Positions 34,420 to 43,410 of a stretch of DNA of 59,932 nucleotides are shown here, piece by piece. The first letter of the stretch is position 1, and each line of letters opens with the position of its first letter. The position numbers and the translations under genes are program-made. Source of the stretch: an uncultured Marvinbryantia sp. (GTDB lineage Bacteria; Bacillota; Clostridia; Lachnospirales; Lachnospiraceae); NCBI GenBank assembly GCA_934408725.1, contig CAKRVB010000015.1:1-59932 (forward strand), in the 5' to 3' direction. The notes beneath the pieces are model-generated. The model saw only the letters and a program-made list of their open reading frames with translations. It ran no database searches and had not been told where the DNA came from.

Positions 34420-37400
34420 TTAATTCAATCTGAAAATTTCTTCCACCAGGTACTGCATCCCGGCATATCTTGCATTCAATTCCCGGTACTTTGCTTCTTC
34501 CCCGCTCTCATTTGCCTGTATCATCTGGTTAATCAGATCATAACGAGTCACGCCATGCTGGGATAACGATCCTTGGAAAGTATAGGACTGCCGGGTGGTC
34601 TCGATCACATTTTCTGCTTCTTCTATGGTGAAATACCATTCCAGTGTATCTTTGTAAAACATGGTAAATTCTTTCGTATAGATACCCTCGAATGCCTCCT
34701 CCATACGGACACTCTTTTCCGGCTGTCCCTGATAGCTGTAATGCAGTGTGACATTGGTCTGTGGTCTGCCGCGATATTCCAGAATATACTTATCATACAG
34801 ATGATATTGTTCACGAATCTTCTTTGGCAGCTTCATCATAAATGCAAATCTCATTCCCATGCTCAGATATTTTTCCAGGAAATAACGCATCCATTCCTGC
34901 TGCCCTGCACTTTTCTCCTTGCGTTCGGTATAACGCTTCAGCAGCGCCAGCTTGCAGATATCCGGTGTTCCCACTACCCCAAGCATATTCTGTTCCATAT
35001 AGGCAAATACACACCAGTCTGTCTTCTTATCTCTCACAAAGGATTCGTAAGCCATCCAGGTAACATAAGCACGGCAGAGCCATGCTTTTCCCATCTTTTT
35101 CTCATAGGAATCGAAGATCGGCTCTGTATCTTCGGATCCATCCATCAGAAACAGCACCAGGATCAGTATCCGCTCTTCCAGTTCAAAAGAAGTCAGCCGA
35201 AACGTTCTTCCCGTATACCAGATCTTCTTCATCAATTCCAGCGAGCCCTCATAATGCTTCATCAGAAACGCAAGCATTTTCTCATCATAAAGTTCTTGTT
35301 CAAAGCAGTAAACACAGACAGCCAGCAGCATCTTATCTTCTTCTCTGTCTTCTTCTGTCAGCAGTGTACTGCACATATGAACCAGAATGGAAAGATCGAC
35401 CTTCTCCATTCCATAGATGCTGATCAGCTCATACAGTTCCTGATAGTGATCCAGTCCTGCCAGAAGCTTCGCCATCTCTCCCATATGCTCTTCGGCCATC
35501 TTGCGGCAGTCTATCTGCCGCAAAAAATGCTCTGCCTCCGGATGATCCGGATGCGCTGCAAACCAGTCCAAAAGCTTCTCCTGCAATTCTCTGCGGTAAA
35601 CTGCCTTGATCTGCTTCAGATTCATAAGCTGCAGATAATTTGCCATCTGGCTTCCTTCTACAGGGAATTCTTTTTCTCCTATCATACAATCATGCATCAG
35701 GAACCGTTCTTTGGACGGCAGATAATTTCTGCACAAAGTTTCCAGTTTTTCACTCTCCAGAAGCTTTTTCTTATGACAGAATGGTTCTGCTGCATATCTC
35801 TGTCCTTCCCGGTCTTCTGCCAGCAGGACATGCTCGCCATTTAATATCTGCACCAGCGCTTTGCCATCCTGAAGCACAACCTGCTGTTCCTGTTCCAGAG
35901 CCTTATGGATCACGATCAGATGACGCAGTCCCGGCATATCGCAGGTCACTTCGTACGTAAACAATGCTTTCTCCAGCCCTGCTGCCAGTCTTTCATTCAT
36001 CACATCTTCTTCCAGAAGGGTCTCATATAAAAGAGCCAGATCCTGACTGATCTTTCCGTCTGCCAGCTGTTCCTCCATGAATAATTCCATCACTTTCCGA
36101 TAGCTGGCATAGCTTTCCTCATCCTGTTCCCGGTTGCGGACAATTGCTGCATAAATAGCAGCCTTACGTGCTGTGTCCAGTGTATTGTGGTATACAAAAT
36201 ACAGTCTGATCGCTTTTGGAAGTTCTCCAGCATCCAGATGATCCGCTGTTTCTACAAAATATTCATATAAACCGGTAATCCGGACATCCTGCATCACACC
36301 AAGGGCAAACCATCTGGCATATTTCTTTTCCCCTTTTCTTCCTTCCATCAGTAATCTGCAGATTGCTGTCAGCAGATTGCCAGTCGGTGCTGCTTCATAA
36401 CATGCTGTCAGCACCCGGAATAATACAGGATGAAAATTTTGCATGCGTCCGGCCAGCTGTGCTGCCTGACCACTGATCTCCGGATCAAACAGCTTCTCTC
36501 TGCACAGGAAAGCCAGCAGATGTATCTCAAATTCTTCCAGTCTGCGCAGCATCAGAGGTTCTTTTTTCAAAATCTCCCAGGCTTCCAGATACATCACCGG
36601 ACTGGTGCATCCATGCTGATATTTATTTCTGATCTCTTCCAGACGTTCTCGGTCATTCCGGTACATCTGCCCGTTCACACGGAACATCAGCCACTGAAGA
36701 ATCCAGCTTTCCTGTTCCTCCAGATATAGCTCTGCAATCTTGTTTTTCACATATTCCAGGTACTCTTCGTCTTTGTTCTGCATCGTAGTCAGATACAGAT
36801 AACAGCTCTGCCAGCGGGGATCCTTCAATTCTTCTTTTCGTTCCTGCGTCTGTCCCAGAATCAGTTCTGCATGGATGGTATCCTGCATCTGAAACAGTAC
36901 ATAGCTTTCATACAAATCATAGAAAATATGCTTTCCATCTGCCCTGCGATAGCGATCCAGTGATTGCAGTGTTTCTTTACCCCAGATCTTCTGCCCAATT
37001 CTTCCTGTTCGATAATCGATATAACTTTTCAGTATCTGGGCTGTCTCTTTTTTCTGTCGATGCAGTATCCCGGAAGTTTTGCTTTTCTTTTCTCTCTGTA
37101 CTTCTACTGTACAGCAGGTTTCTTCCTGGCCTGTGGAAATAGAAATCCGTGCGAACTGTTTTCCGGCATGCAGCTTTTCTCTGTGAATCACAAATCCAAC
37201 ATGGCAGACACTTCCCAGGAACTCTTCTGTCGTAATCTGTGTCTTCTCTAATGTCAGGAACGGTGCATCACAGGAAATATGCAGCGTGGCAAATCCCCAG
37301 GTATTTTTCCGTATCACCAGTTCTTCTTTTCTGGTCTCTGCAACATGTGAAAGAATTATATAGTCCTGCTCCGGTTCCAGTGTAATTGCTTCCTTCTGTC

Positions 37401-37977
37401 CTATTCCTACCAGGAACTGTTCCAGGCAGCGATAGGAAGCTCCCTTAGCCAGCAGCCCGTCATACAGACTCGTACTGCCATCTGCCCAGCCGTGAATCTG
37501 ATTGCGGAATTTCCCTGACAGAAACAGTACATAGGCCCGTCCAAAATCTTCTTTGGCCAGTGCAGTAAATTCCTCCCTGGTAAGTGGCGGCATCACAGTT
37601 TCATTTTTTTCTTCTTTTCTTCCTTCGATGGCAATCCGATAAGGCAGGTGATATTCACTTGCCGAAGTATTCAGTATAAATTCTCCTGTCAGTACTTCTC
37701 CTGCTGCCAGACCTGTCACATCTGCCTCATAGCGGATGGTCTCTCCAATCCCATTGAAACTGTCCGGCTTTACTCCCAATCTGGGATTGGTGGAATACAC
37801 AAATCCCTGTATACTTTTTTCATTCCTGGACAGGACTGAGAATCTTCCACAGAAGTTCTCTTTTTCCACCGCCTTTCCGCTGATCTCCTTCTCTGACAAT
37901 TCCAACGTATTCTGAAGATCTTCAAATTTTCCGTTTCGTATTTCATTTATTCTTTTCTTCAATCGAATCTTCCTCAT
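34420..37977 (-). CDS. Giant helical-repeat protein (DUF5717 family)
   Basis: 1185 residues, among the longest in the window. Residues ~40-320 look beta-rich: FSVLSRNEKSIQGFVYSTNPRLGV and LTGEFILNTSASEYHLPYRI resemble immunoglobulin-like or plug domains. From ~330 to ~1090 it is helical and repetitive in TPR/HEAT fashion (YLYLTTMQNKDEEYLEYVKNKI and similar). A short beta domain (VTLHYSYQGQPEKSVRM) ends it. No signal peptide or membrane segment, so cytosolic. No enzyme motif. It heads a three-gene operon downstream of nrdR. The start at 37977 has no obvious ribosome site. I assign DUF5717 from memory of layout, not by search. Confidence 0.72.
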   Translation of the reverse strand: MRKIRLKKRINEIRNGKFEDLQNTLELSEKEISGKAVEKENFCGRFSVLSRNEKSIQGFVYSTNPRLGVKPDSFNGIGETIRYEADVTGLAAGEVLTGEFILNTSASEYHLPYRIAIEGRKEEKNETVMPPLTREEFTALAKEDFGRAYVLFLSGKFRNQIHGWADGSTSLYDGLLAKGASYRCLEQFLVGIGQKEAITLEPEQDYIILSHVAETRKEELVIRKNTWGFATLHISCDAPFLTLEKTQITTEEFLGSVCHVGFVIHREKLHAGKQFARISISTGQEETCCTVEVQREKKSKTSGILHRQKKETAQILKSYIDYRTGRIGQKIWGKETLQSLDRYRRADGKHIFYDLYESYVLFQMQDTIHAELILGQTQERKEELKDPRWQSCYLYLTTMQNKDEEYLEYVKNKIAELYLEEQESWILQWLMFRVNGQMYRNDRERLEEIRNKYQHGCTSPVMYLEAWEILKKEPLMLRRLEEFEIHLLAFLCREKLFDPEISGQAAQLAGRMQNFHPVLFRVLTACYEAAPTGNLLTAICRLLMEGRKGEKKYARWFALGVMQDVRITGLYEYFVETADHLDAGELPKAIRLYFVYHNTLDTARKAAIYAAIVRNREQDEESYASYRKVMELFMEEQLADGKISQDLALLYETLLEEDVMNERLAAGLEKALFTYEVTCDMPGLRHLIVIHKALEQEQQVVLQDGKALVQILNGEHVLLAEDREGQRYAAEPFCHKKKLLESEKLETLCRNYLPSKERFLMHDCMIGEKEFPVEGSQMANYLQLMNLKQIKAVYRRELQEKLLDWFAAHPDHPEAEHFLRQIDCRKMAEEHMGEMAKLLAGLDHYQELYELISIYGMEKVDLSILVHMCSTLLTEEDREEDKMLLAVCVYCFEQELYDEKMLAFLMKHYEGSLELMKKIWYTGRTFRLTSFELEERILILVLFLMDGSEDTEPIFDSYEKKMGKAWLCRAYVTWMAYESFVRDKKTDWCVFAYMEQNMLGVVGTPDICKLALLKRYTERKEKSAGQQEWMRYFLEKYLSMGMRFAFMMKLPKKIREQYHLYDKYILEYRGRPQTNVTLHYSYQGQPEKSVRMEEAFEGIYTKEFTMFYKDTLEWYFTIEEAENVIETTRQSYTFQGSLSQHGVTRYDLINQMIQANESGEEAKYRELNARYAGMQYLVEEIFRLN

Positions 37978-37985
37978 AAAGAGCA

Positions 37986-38006
37986 GGGAGCTGCATAACA
38001 GCTCCC
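37986..38006 (-). terminator. Hairpin between nrdR and the DUF5717 gene
   Basis: GGGAGCT (37986-37992) pairs with AGCTCCC (38000-38006). On the minus strand TGCTCTTT follows, a poor U tract. It may partly terminate nrdR messages or act as a barrier before the next gene. Confidence 0.5.
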
Positions 38007-38019
38007 CACTTCACCACTT

Positions 38020-38469
38020 TTATTTTAACAACTTTTTCAGTTCATCCATAAAGGTATTCACATCTTTAAATTCACGATATACCGATGCAAACCGTACATA
38101 GGCAACCGGATCCAGCTCTTTCAGCTGATCCATGACAATCTCCCCGATCACTTCACTGCTGACTTCCCGTTCCTCTCTGCTGAACACCAGTGTCTCAATC
38201 TGATCTACCACTGCAGTAATCTGCTGTGCAGATATCGGCCGCTTGTAGCATGCACGAATCACTCCGTTCTCAATCTTTCTGCGATCGTACTGCTCCCGGT
38301 TCTGATCTTTCTTGATCACAATCAGAGGTATCGTCTCTACCTTCTCATAAGTGGTAAACCGCTTCCCACATGCATCACACATACGCCGGCGGCGAATGGA
38401 GCTGTTGTCATCCACCGGTCTGGAGTCCACTACTCTGGTGTCATCCTGATTGCAAAATGGACACTTCAT
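38020..38469 (-). CDS. nrdR: Transcriptional repressor NrdR
   Basis: 149 residues. Zinc ribbon (MKCPFCNQDDTRVVDSR...RRRMCDACGKRFTTYE, residues 1-45) and ATP-cone domain (VIKKDQNREQYDRRKIENGV, residues ~50-140). It senses ATP/dATP and represses ribonucleotide reductase genes. Complete and normal length. Transcribed from a promoter at 38509-38538. The next minus-strand gene is the DUF5717 protein after a weak hairpin. Confidence 0.96.
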   Translation of the reverse strand: MKCPFCNQDDTRVVDSRPVDDNSSIRRRRMCDACGKRFTTYEKVETIPLIVIKKDQNREQYDRRKIENGVIRACYKRPISAQQITAVVDQIETLVFSREEREVSSEVIGEIVMDQLKELDPVAYVRFASVYREFKDVNTFMDELKKLLK

Positions 38470-38508
38470 CTTTATTTTTCCCCCTGTTTCGTTTCATTCC
38501 CGAATTTA

Positions 38509-38538
38509 AGTATAGCCTAATAGAAGTCTCTGTGTCAA
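38509..38538 (-). promoter_or_regulatory. nrdR promoter
   Basis: TTGACA (38533-38538), 18-bp spacer, TATACT (38509-38514) on the minus strand, 40 bp before nrdR. Confidence 0.7.
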
Positions 38539-38578
38539 TTGCATATACTGATAGAGAGAAAATTTTTTCAGGTGTCCT

Positions 38579-38830
38579 ATGAGATTATGTGAACTCCGTC
38601 AGAAAGAGGTTATTAACGTATGTTCCTGCGCATCCCTTGGCTGTGTCATTGACGTGGATATTGACCCGAAAAGCGGTCAGGTACTGGCACTGATCGTTCC
38701 TGGCCCGGGTCGTTTTTCTTCCTGGTTCGGGAGAGAACATGAGTGTCGGATTCCCTGGCGCTGTATCTGTCAGATTGGGGAAGAAATCATTCTTGTGGAA
38801 CTGGAAGATTCACATCCACCCAGGCACTGA
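38579..38830 (+). CDS. YlmC/YmxH-family PRC-barrel sporulation protein
   Basis: 83 residues, MRLCELRQKEVINVCSCASLG start, PRC-barrel-like beta fold (VIDVDIDPKSGQVLALIVPGPGR...RIPWRCICQIGEEIILVEL). The family is conserved in endospore formers and its small proteins are linked to sporulation; the mechanism is not known. AGGTGT lies 3 nt before ATG, a short spacing. Located beside sigG and sigE on the opposite strand. Complete. Confidence 0.88.
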   Translation: MRLCELRQKEVINVCSCASLGCVIDVDIDPKSGQVLALIVPGPGRFSSWFGREHECRIPWRCICQIGEEIILVELEDSHPPRH

Positions 38831-38876
38831 CTCACAGCCGTCCTTTTCTGACCGGGAGCCTATACCTCTGGCCTCG

Positions 38877-39656
38877 TTATGCTTTCAGATAATTTCTCAT
38901 AATCTTCAATGCATTTTTTTCCAGTCTGCTGACCTGTGCCTGGGAAATCTGTATTTCTTCTGCTACTTCCATCTGTGTCTTTCCCTCATAAAAACGCATA
39001 TCTATAATACGGCGTTCCCGGTCATTTAAACGATCCATGGCATCTTTTAAGGCAATAGACTCTACCCAGTTTTCTTCTTTGTTCTTCTTGTCACTGATCT
39101 GATCCATGACATAAAGTGCATCCCCGCCCTCGGAATAGACCGGTTCATACAGACTTAACGGATTTTGTATAGCATCCATTGCGTATACAATCTCTTCTTT
39201 TGCGATTCCAATTTCTTCGGCTATTTCATTGATGGTTGGTTCTTTTAAATGTTTTCTGGTGTATGCTTCTCTTGTATACAATGCCTTATAAGCTGTATCC
39301 CGAAGAGAACGGCTGACCCGGATCACATTGTTGTCCCTGAGATACCGTCTGATTTCTCCTATAATCATGGGAACCGCATAAGTACTGAACTTTACATCCA
39401 GTTCTGTATTGAAATTGTCAATCGCTTTCATCAGTCCAATGCACCCGATCTGAAACAAATCGTCTGCATTTTCATTGCTTCCGGAAAATCTTTTGATTAC
39501 ACTGAGTACCAGTCTTAAATTTCCCCGGATATATTCTTCTCTTGCCTCCCGGTCACCCTGCTTGATTTTGCAGAACAATGCTTCCTTTTCTGCTTCTGTA
39601 AGAACCGGTAATTTTGCTGTGTTTACTCCGCATATTTCTACTTTATTCAGTGCCAT
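38877..39656 (-). CDS. sigG: RNA polymerase sporulation sigma factor G
   Basis: 259 residues. Late forespore-specific sigma factor. The N-terminus MALNKVEICGVNTAKLPVL is typical of sigma-G. Region 2 is RLVLSVIKRFSGSNENADDLFQIGCIGLMKAIDNF, region 4 has YEGKTQMEVAEEIQISQAQVSRLEK. ATG 39656 has AGGAGG 9 nt upstream; an upstream in-frame ATG adds seven unlikely residues. Follows sigE on the same strand with a 111-bp gap, the classical spoIIG order. Expected to be made in the forespore. Confidence 0.96.
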   Translation of the reverse strand: MALNKVEICGVNTAKLPVLTEAEKEALFCKIKQGDREAREEYIRGNLRLVLSVIKRFSGSNENADDLFQIGCIGLMKAIDNFNTELDVKFSTYAVPMIIGEIRRYLRDNNVIRVSRSLRDTAYKALYTREAYTRKHLKEPTINEIAEEIGIAKEEIVYAMDAIQNPLSLYEPVYSEGGDALYVMDQISDKKNKEENWVESIALKDAMDRLNDRERRIIDMRFYEGKTQMEVAEEIQISQAQVSRLEKNALKIMRNYLKA

Positions 39657-39767
39657 TGCAAGAATCCTCCTGAACATTTTTCTATTAAAAGAATTCTCAC
39701 AAAAAACACTGATTATTCGATTTGACGTAAAATATAAAAATTAATAGTCCTTGACAATTTGTTTTTC

Positions 39768-40508
39768 TTATTCAAACCGAACGATTTCTTTTCTCAGCCG
39801 TCCAATAATCCGCTTCTCCAGTCGGGAAATATAAGACTGGGAAATTCCCAGCATATCTGCCACTTCTTTCTGTGTTTTTTCTTCCCCGTCTCTGTTTCCA
39901 AGTCCAAATCTCAGTTGGATAATCAGCCGTTCCCGGTCAGACAGCTTGGATATGGCACGGCGTAAAAGCCGGTATTCTACCTCCATTTCCATATCCCGGT
40001 AGATCACATCTTCATCTGTTCCCAAAATATCAGAAAGAAGGAGTTCATTTCCATCCCAGTCCACATTCAGAGGTTCATCAAAAGATACCTCCATGCGAGT
40101 TTTATTGGTTCTGCGCAAATGCATTAGAATTTCATTTTCGATGCATCTGGATGCATACGTAGCCAGTTTAATATTTTTGTCTGGATTGTAGGTGTTGATG
40201 GCTTTGATCAGTCCAATCGTTCCGATGGAGATCAGATCTTCTACCCCGACTCCCGTATTATCAAATTTTTTTGCTATGTATACAACCAGACGCAGATTGT
40301 GTTCAATCAGCATTTCACGGGCTTCTGTCTGAGTCTCTCCGTTCAGCCCGGCAATCACTTTCGCCTCTTTCTCTGGTTCCAGTGGCGGCGGCAATACCTC
40401 ACTGCCTCCTATATACCAGACCTCTTTCGGTCTTCTCCACATGAATTGTGATGCCGGTGCCAGCATACGCATCTGCATGGCGTCCGGAATTCTTACATTT
40501 GCAAACAT
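39768..40508 (-). CDS. sigE: RNA polymerase sporulation sigma factor E (pro-form)
   Basis: 246 residues. Mother-cell sigma factor made as an inactive precursor; SpoIIGA removes the N-terminal pro-sequence. Residues ~1-30 ([20 protein letters not shown]) match that segment in position but not closely in sequence. Region 2: [38 protein letters not shown]; region 4: [35 protein letters not shown]. Lies 27 nt after spoIIGA and is cotranscribed with it. Complete. Confidence 0.96.
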   Translation of the reverse strand: MFANVRIPDAMQMRMLAPASQFMWRRPKEVWYIGGSEVLPPPLEPEKEAKVIAGLNGETQTEAREMLIEHNLRLVVYIAKKFDNTGVGVEDLISIGTIGLIKAINTYNPDKNIKLATYASRCIENEILMHLRRTNKTRMEVSFDEPLNVDWDGNELLLSDILGTDEDVIYRDMEMEVEYRLLRRAISKLSDRERLIIQLRFGLGNRDGEEKTQKEVADMLGISQSYISRLEKRIIGRLRKEIVRFE

Positions 40509-40535
40509 CCGCTATTCCCTCCCGCTTTCTCATTT

Positions 40536-41375
40536 CTATCTTTTCATCTGTCTGAGAGACTGGTGCAGAATCATCTGACAGCTTCCATTCTGACTAAAAC
40601 GCTGTCTGCTGACTGCCACCAGAACATTTGGTGTACTTATTATTTCTTTTTCTGTTTCCACCTGAATCTCATCCAGTTGCAGGACGGGAAGCAGTCCGTA
40701 TTTTTTGCCAATACTCTGATAAGGTACCAGTGAAAAGATCCCGGATGGCTGCTCTACTGTCTTCAGATCCATCAAAGACTGCAATTCTCTGTTTTCCTGT
40801 ACAGTTAACAAAGGAATCAGGGTTTCCAGTTCCAGAATATGTATCGGGCGTCCGGTAACCGGCTGTGTCAGCTGATTACCACTGTCCCAGAGTGCCTGGA
40901 CCTTTTTTTCTTTTCCATGAAATCTCAAAGTCACCGGATACAGGAGCTGCTCCTTTTCTTCTCTTTTTCGAATCCTTATCAGGGTAAAAAAAGGCAATAA
41001 AATACCTGCGGCCATACTGTATGGAAATGGCATGTGAAAATAATCTCTCAAAATCTGCCAGCTTCCTTCCGCCAGTAATGACAGCAGGCGAAATATCACT
41101 GCTCTATGCATGAATGTTTTCCAGCCGCTCCATGAAAACGCAGCTGTTGTCATCAGAGTCTCTACTGCCATACAAACTATGGCCGTGAGTACTCTTCCCC
41201 GGTACATTCCTAAAATCATCCCCAGACATAATACCAGGCTTCCGCCTGCTGCAGTCAGAAATCTTCTTATCCTGGGACAGTTCTTTTTTTCCAGTATTGC
41301 AATCATTCGTAATACGGTATCATTTATTACCAGATTCTCCAGAAAATAAATATCCAGATAAAACTCGTAACTCAA
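40536..41375 (-). CDS. spoIIGA: Sigma-E processing peptidase SpoIIGA
   Basis: 279 residues. Five or so N-terminal membrane helices (residues ~1-130, LDIYFLENLVINDTVLRM...) and a C-terminal aspartic-protease domain with the catalytic motif ALWDSGNQLTQP near Asp164. It cleaves pro-sigma-E in the mother cell once activated by SpoIIR. I place the start at TTG 41375 (GGGAGG 7 nt upstream; MSYEFYLDIYF), since the upstream in-frame extension of 20 residues lacks homologous character. Promoter with Spo0A-type features precedes it. Confidence 0.93.
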   Translation of the reverse strand: MSYEFYLDIYFLENLVINDTVLRMIAILEKKNCPRIRRFLTAAGGSLVLCLGMILGMYRGRVLTAIVCMAVETLMTTAAFSWSGWKTFMHRAVIFRLLSLLAEGSWQILRDYFHMPFPYSMAAGILLPFFTLIRIRKREEKEQLLYPVTLRFHGKEKKVQALWDSGNQLTQPVTGRPIHILELETLIPLLTVQENRELQSLMDLKTVEQPSGIFSLVPYQSIGKKYGLLPVLQLDEIQVETEKEIISTPNVLVAVSRQRFSQNGSCQMILHQSLRQMKR

Positions 41376-41402
41376 CGTCTGCCTCCCGCCTGTTATGCAA
41401 CA

Positions 41403-41478
41403 AGTATACCGATTTGGCTCTACGGATTTTGTCAAACCGTTGGTCGGAAAGCAATATTTTCACCGATGATTTTCGACA
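41403..41478 (-). promoter_or_regulatory. spoIIG promoter with long spacer and Spo0A box
   Basis: TTGACA (41430-41435) and TATACT (41403-41408) are separated by 21 bp. Bacillus subtilis spoIIG is known for a 22-bp spacer and Spo0A-dependent activation. A perfect 0A-box core TGTCGAA (minus strand, 41472-41478) lies about 40 bp upstream of the -35, and TTTGACAAAA at the -35 itself is an imperfect 0A box. Transcription begins close to the TTG start. Confidence 0.75.
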
Positions 41479-41481
41479 GAA

Positions 41482-41509
41482 AAGCCAGCGGGGCTCGCCC
41501 CGCTGGCTT
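41482..41509 (-). terminator. Terminator of the two-component operon
   Basis: AAGCCAGCGGGGC, loop TC, GCCCCGCTGGCTT: perfect 13-bp GC-rich stem, then TTTTCTG on the minus strand, 3 nt after the kinase stop. It abuts the Spo0A box of spoIIG. Confidence 0.92.
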
Positions 41510-41511
41510 AC

Positions 41512-43410
41512 TCAACGTTCATTCAAAACCGGAAATGTCAGTATTGCCTTGAACAAATCCCCATCTATCCTGATCGTCAGGGTTCCTTTCTGTAATTCGG
41601 TCAGGCTTCTGGCAATAGACAAGCCCAACCCATTTCCTTCTGTCGTTCTGGAAGCATCCCCTCTGACGAAACGCTCCATCAATTCTTCTTCTGATATATT
41701 CAATGCTTCTCTGGATGTATTCCGGAAGATGATCACTGCGCTGTTTCCGATCCGCTCCAGAGACAGATACACTCTGGTACCTGGCTGTGCATATTTGCAG
41801 ATATTATTCATCAGATTGTCAAATACTCTCCACATTCTTCGTCCATCTGCCATGATTCGGATCTCATTTTCTGGCTGGGATGTCACCAATGTCAGATTGG
41901 CATTTTGCAGTTTTTCCTCATACTCTCCCCCTGCCTGCGTAAGGAATACAGCCGCATCACATGCAGCCAGATTGACTTCCAGATTACCGGTGGATGCCTT
42001 GGATGCTTCCACCAGATCCTCAATCAGTCTCTTTAGCCGGACAGACTGACGTACCAGCACTTCTGCATATTCGGTGATCTTCTCATTCTCACAGGATTCT
42101 TTTCCGATGAGGTCTGCATAATTGATGATGGATGTCAGCGGTGTCTTGATGTCATGAGAAACATTGGTGATCAGCTCCGTCTTCATCCGCTCACTTTTCA
42201 GCTGTTTTTCCACAGCCAGGCTCATACCGCTGGCAATGCTGTTCAGATCTTCTCCCTGTTTCTTAAAATCTCCCCTCATGCCTTTGGTGTCAATCTGATA
42301 AGACAAATCTCCTTCTGCCAGAGCAGTTGCCCCTTTCTGAAGCCTTCTGATTATCCATGCACCATAGAATATAACAGGAAGCAGGATCAGTTTTTCCAGA
42401 AACCACAGTGTCACCAGGATGCCTGTATCATAACTGAATGCCACGATTCCCAGGAACTCAAGAAAGGAAAGAATGCCAGCTCCAAGAACTACTTTCCAGA
42501 TCATTGGAAATTCCAGCAGCATAGCCCAGATTCCAACACAGATTTTTTTCATCAGATGAAGACACCAGTAAATAACTGTATTTTTCCACAGAGTCTTTTT
42601 CTTCACACGCACTGCAATACTCATGCAAAATCCAAGAAAAATATTGCCTGCCAGAAGAACGCCCACTCCCAGAAAAACAGCATTTACTATTCCATTATCT
42701 GTCATCATACCGACCGGAATCCCAATTACTGCGCATACCAGCATTCCCAGTATCCATGTCAGCAAATCTGCCGGTATCGCATACAATGGTCCCGGACAGA
42801 TCTCGCCGGTGTCTCTCCTGCGGCCACTGACACCCATGAGCGTGACAAAACTTAAAAGTCCGAGCACAAATGCCAGTGCCATAATCACGTATATTGTATA
42901 CCGAAGCTTATATGCCATATGAACACCTTTTTCTGCCCATGCATATTTATCCGGCTTTGCCATGGAAGCATCTATATTGAAATGAATTGTGGCATATTTC
43001 TGAGAAGGATTATGTTTTACAGGCGATTCATACAACTGATAATTCCATATATCATCTCCGTCCTCATATACCATATAATATCTGGTATATTGCCATTTGA
43101 TTTTTGTATCCTTTTTCCCGGCTTTTACCTTTCCATCTGTTCCCACAATCTGCCAGGTCAGATTTCCAGTTTCCCCGTCCTCTTCTTCCGACAGCATATC
43201 ATTTTCTGCTCGCCATACCAATGACTGTCCGTCTCTGTACAACAGGCCGTCAAATACCTCTTCCCGCAGATCCGATTCTTCTCTGGTATAAAAATCCTGC
43301 TCTACCAGAACCACGGATCCTGCAACTGTCGCTGTAAATATCACCCCAAAAATTCCGCAGAGCAGAAATAAAATCGTTTTTCCTGCTGCTGTTCTGAAAA
43401 ACTGTCTCAT
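41512..43410 (-). CDS. Multi-pass sensor histidine kinase
   Basis: 632 residues. First transmembrane helix at ~10-32, an extracellular domain to ~165, then a block of four or five more helices (~170-355). A HAMP-like segment follows (ATALAEGDLSYQID), then HisKA with phospho-acceptor His near residue 418 in TNVSHDIKTPLTSIINYADLI. The ATPase domain shows N in NLMNNICKYA and Gly box in RTTEGNGLGLSIARSL. It phosphorylates the response regulator encoded just upstream (4-nt overlap). The signal is unknown; the cluster type is common in Lachnospiraceae, often for cell-envelope stress. Confidence 0.93.
   Translation of the reverse strand: MRQFFRTAAGKTILFLLCGIFGVIFTATVAGSVVLVEQDFYTREESDLREEVFDGLLYRDGQSLVWRAENDMLSEEEDGETGNLTWQIVGTDGKVKAGKKDTKIKWQYTRYYMVYEDGDDIWNYQLYESPVKHNPSQKYATIHFNIDASMAKPDKYAWAEKGVHMAYKLRYTIYVIMALAFVLGLLSFVTLMGVSGRRRDTGEICPGPLYAIPADLLTWILGMLVCAVIGIPVGMMTDNGIVNAVFLGVGVLLAGNIFLGFCMSIAVRVKKKTLWKNTVIYWCLHLMKKICVGIWAMLLEFPMIWKVVLGAGILSFLEFLGIVAFSYDTGILVTLWFLEKLILLPVIFYGAWIIRRLQKGATALAEGDLSYQIDTKGMRGDFKKQGEDLNSIASGMSLAVEKQLKSERMKTELITNVSHDIKTPLTSIINYADLIGKESCENEKITEYAEVLVRQSVRLKRLIEDLVEASKASTGNLEVNLAACDAAVFLTQAGGEYEEKLQNANLTLVTSQPENEIRIMADGRRMWRVFDNLMNNICKYAQPGTRVYLSLERIGNSAVIIFRNTSREALNISEEELMERFVRGDASRTTEGNGLGLSIARSLTELQKGTLTIRIDGDLFKAILTFPVLNER

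Noticed and set aside
38579..38830. Sigma-E promoter before the ylmC-type gene
   Set aside because: CATATACT at 38542 resembles a sigma-E -10, but no matching -35 lies at the right distance.
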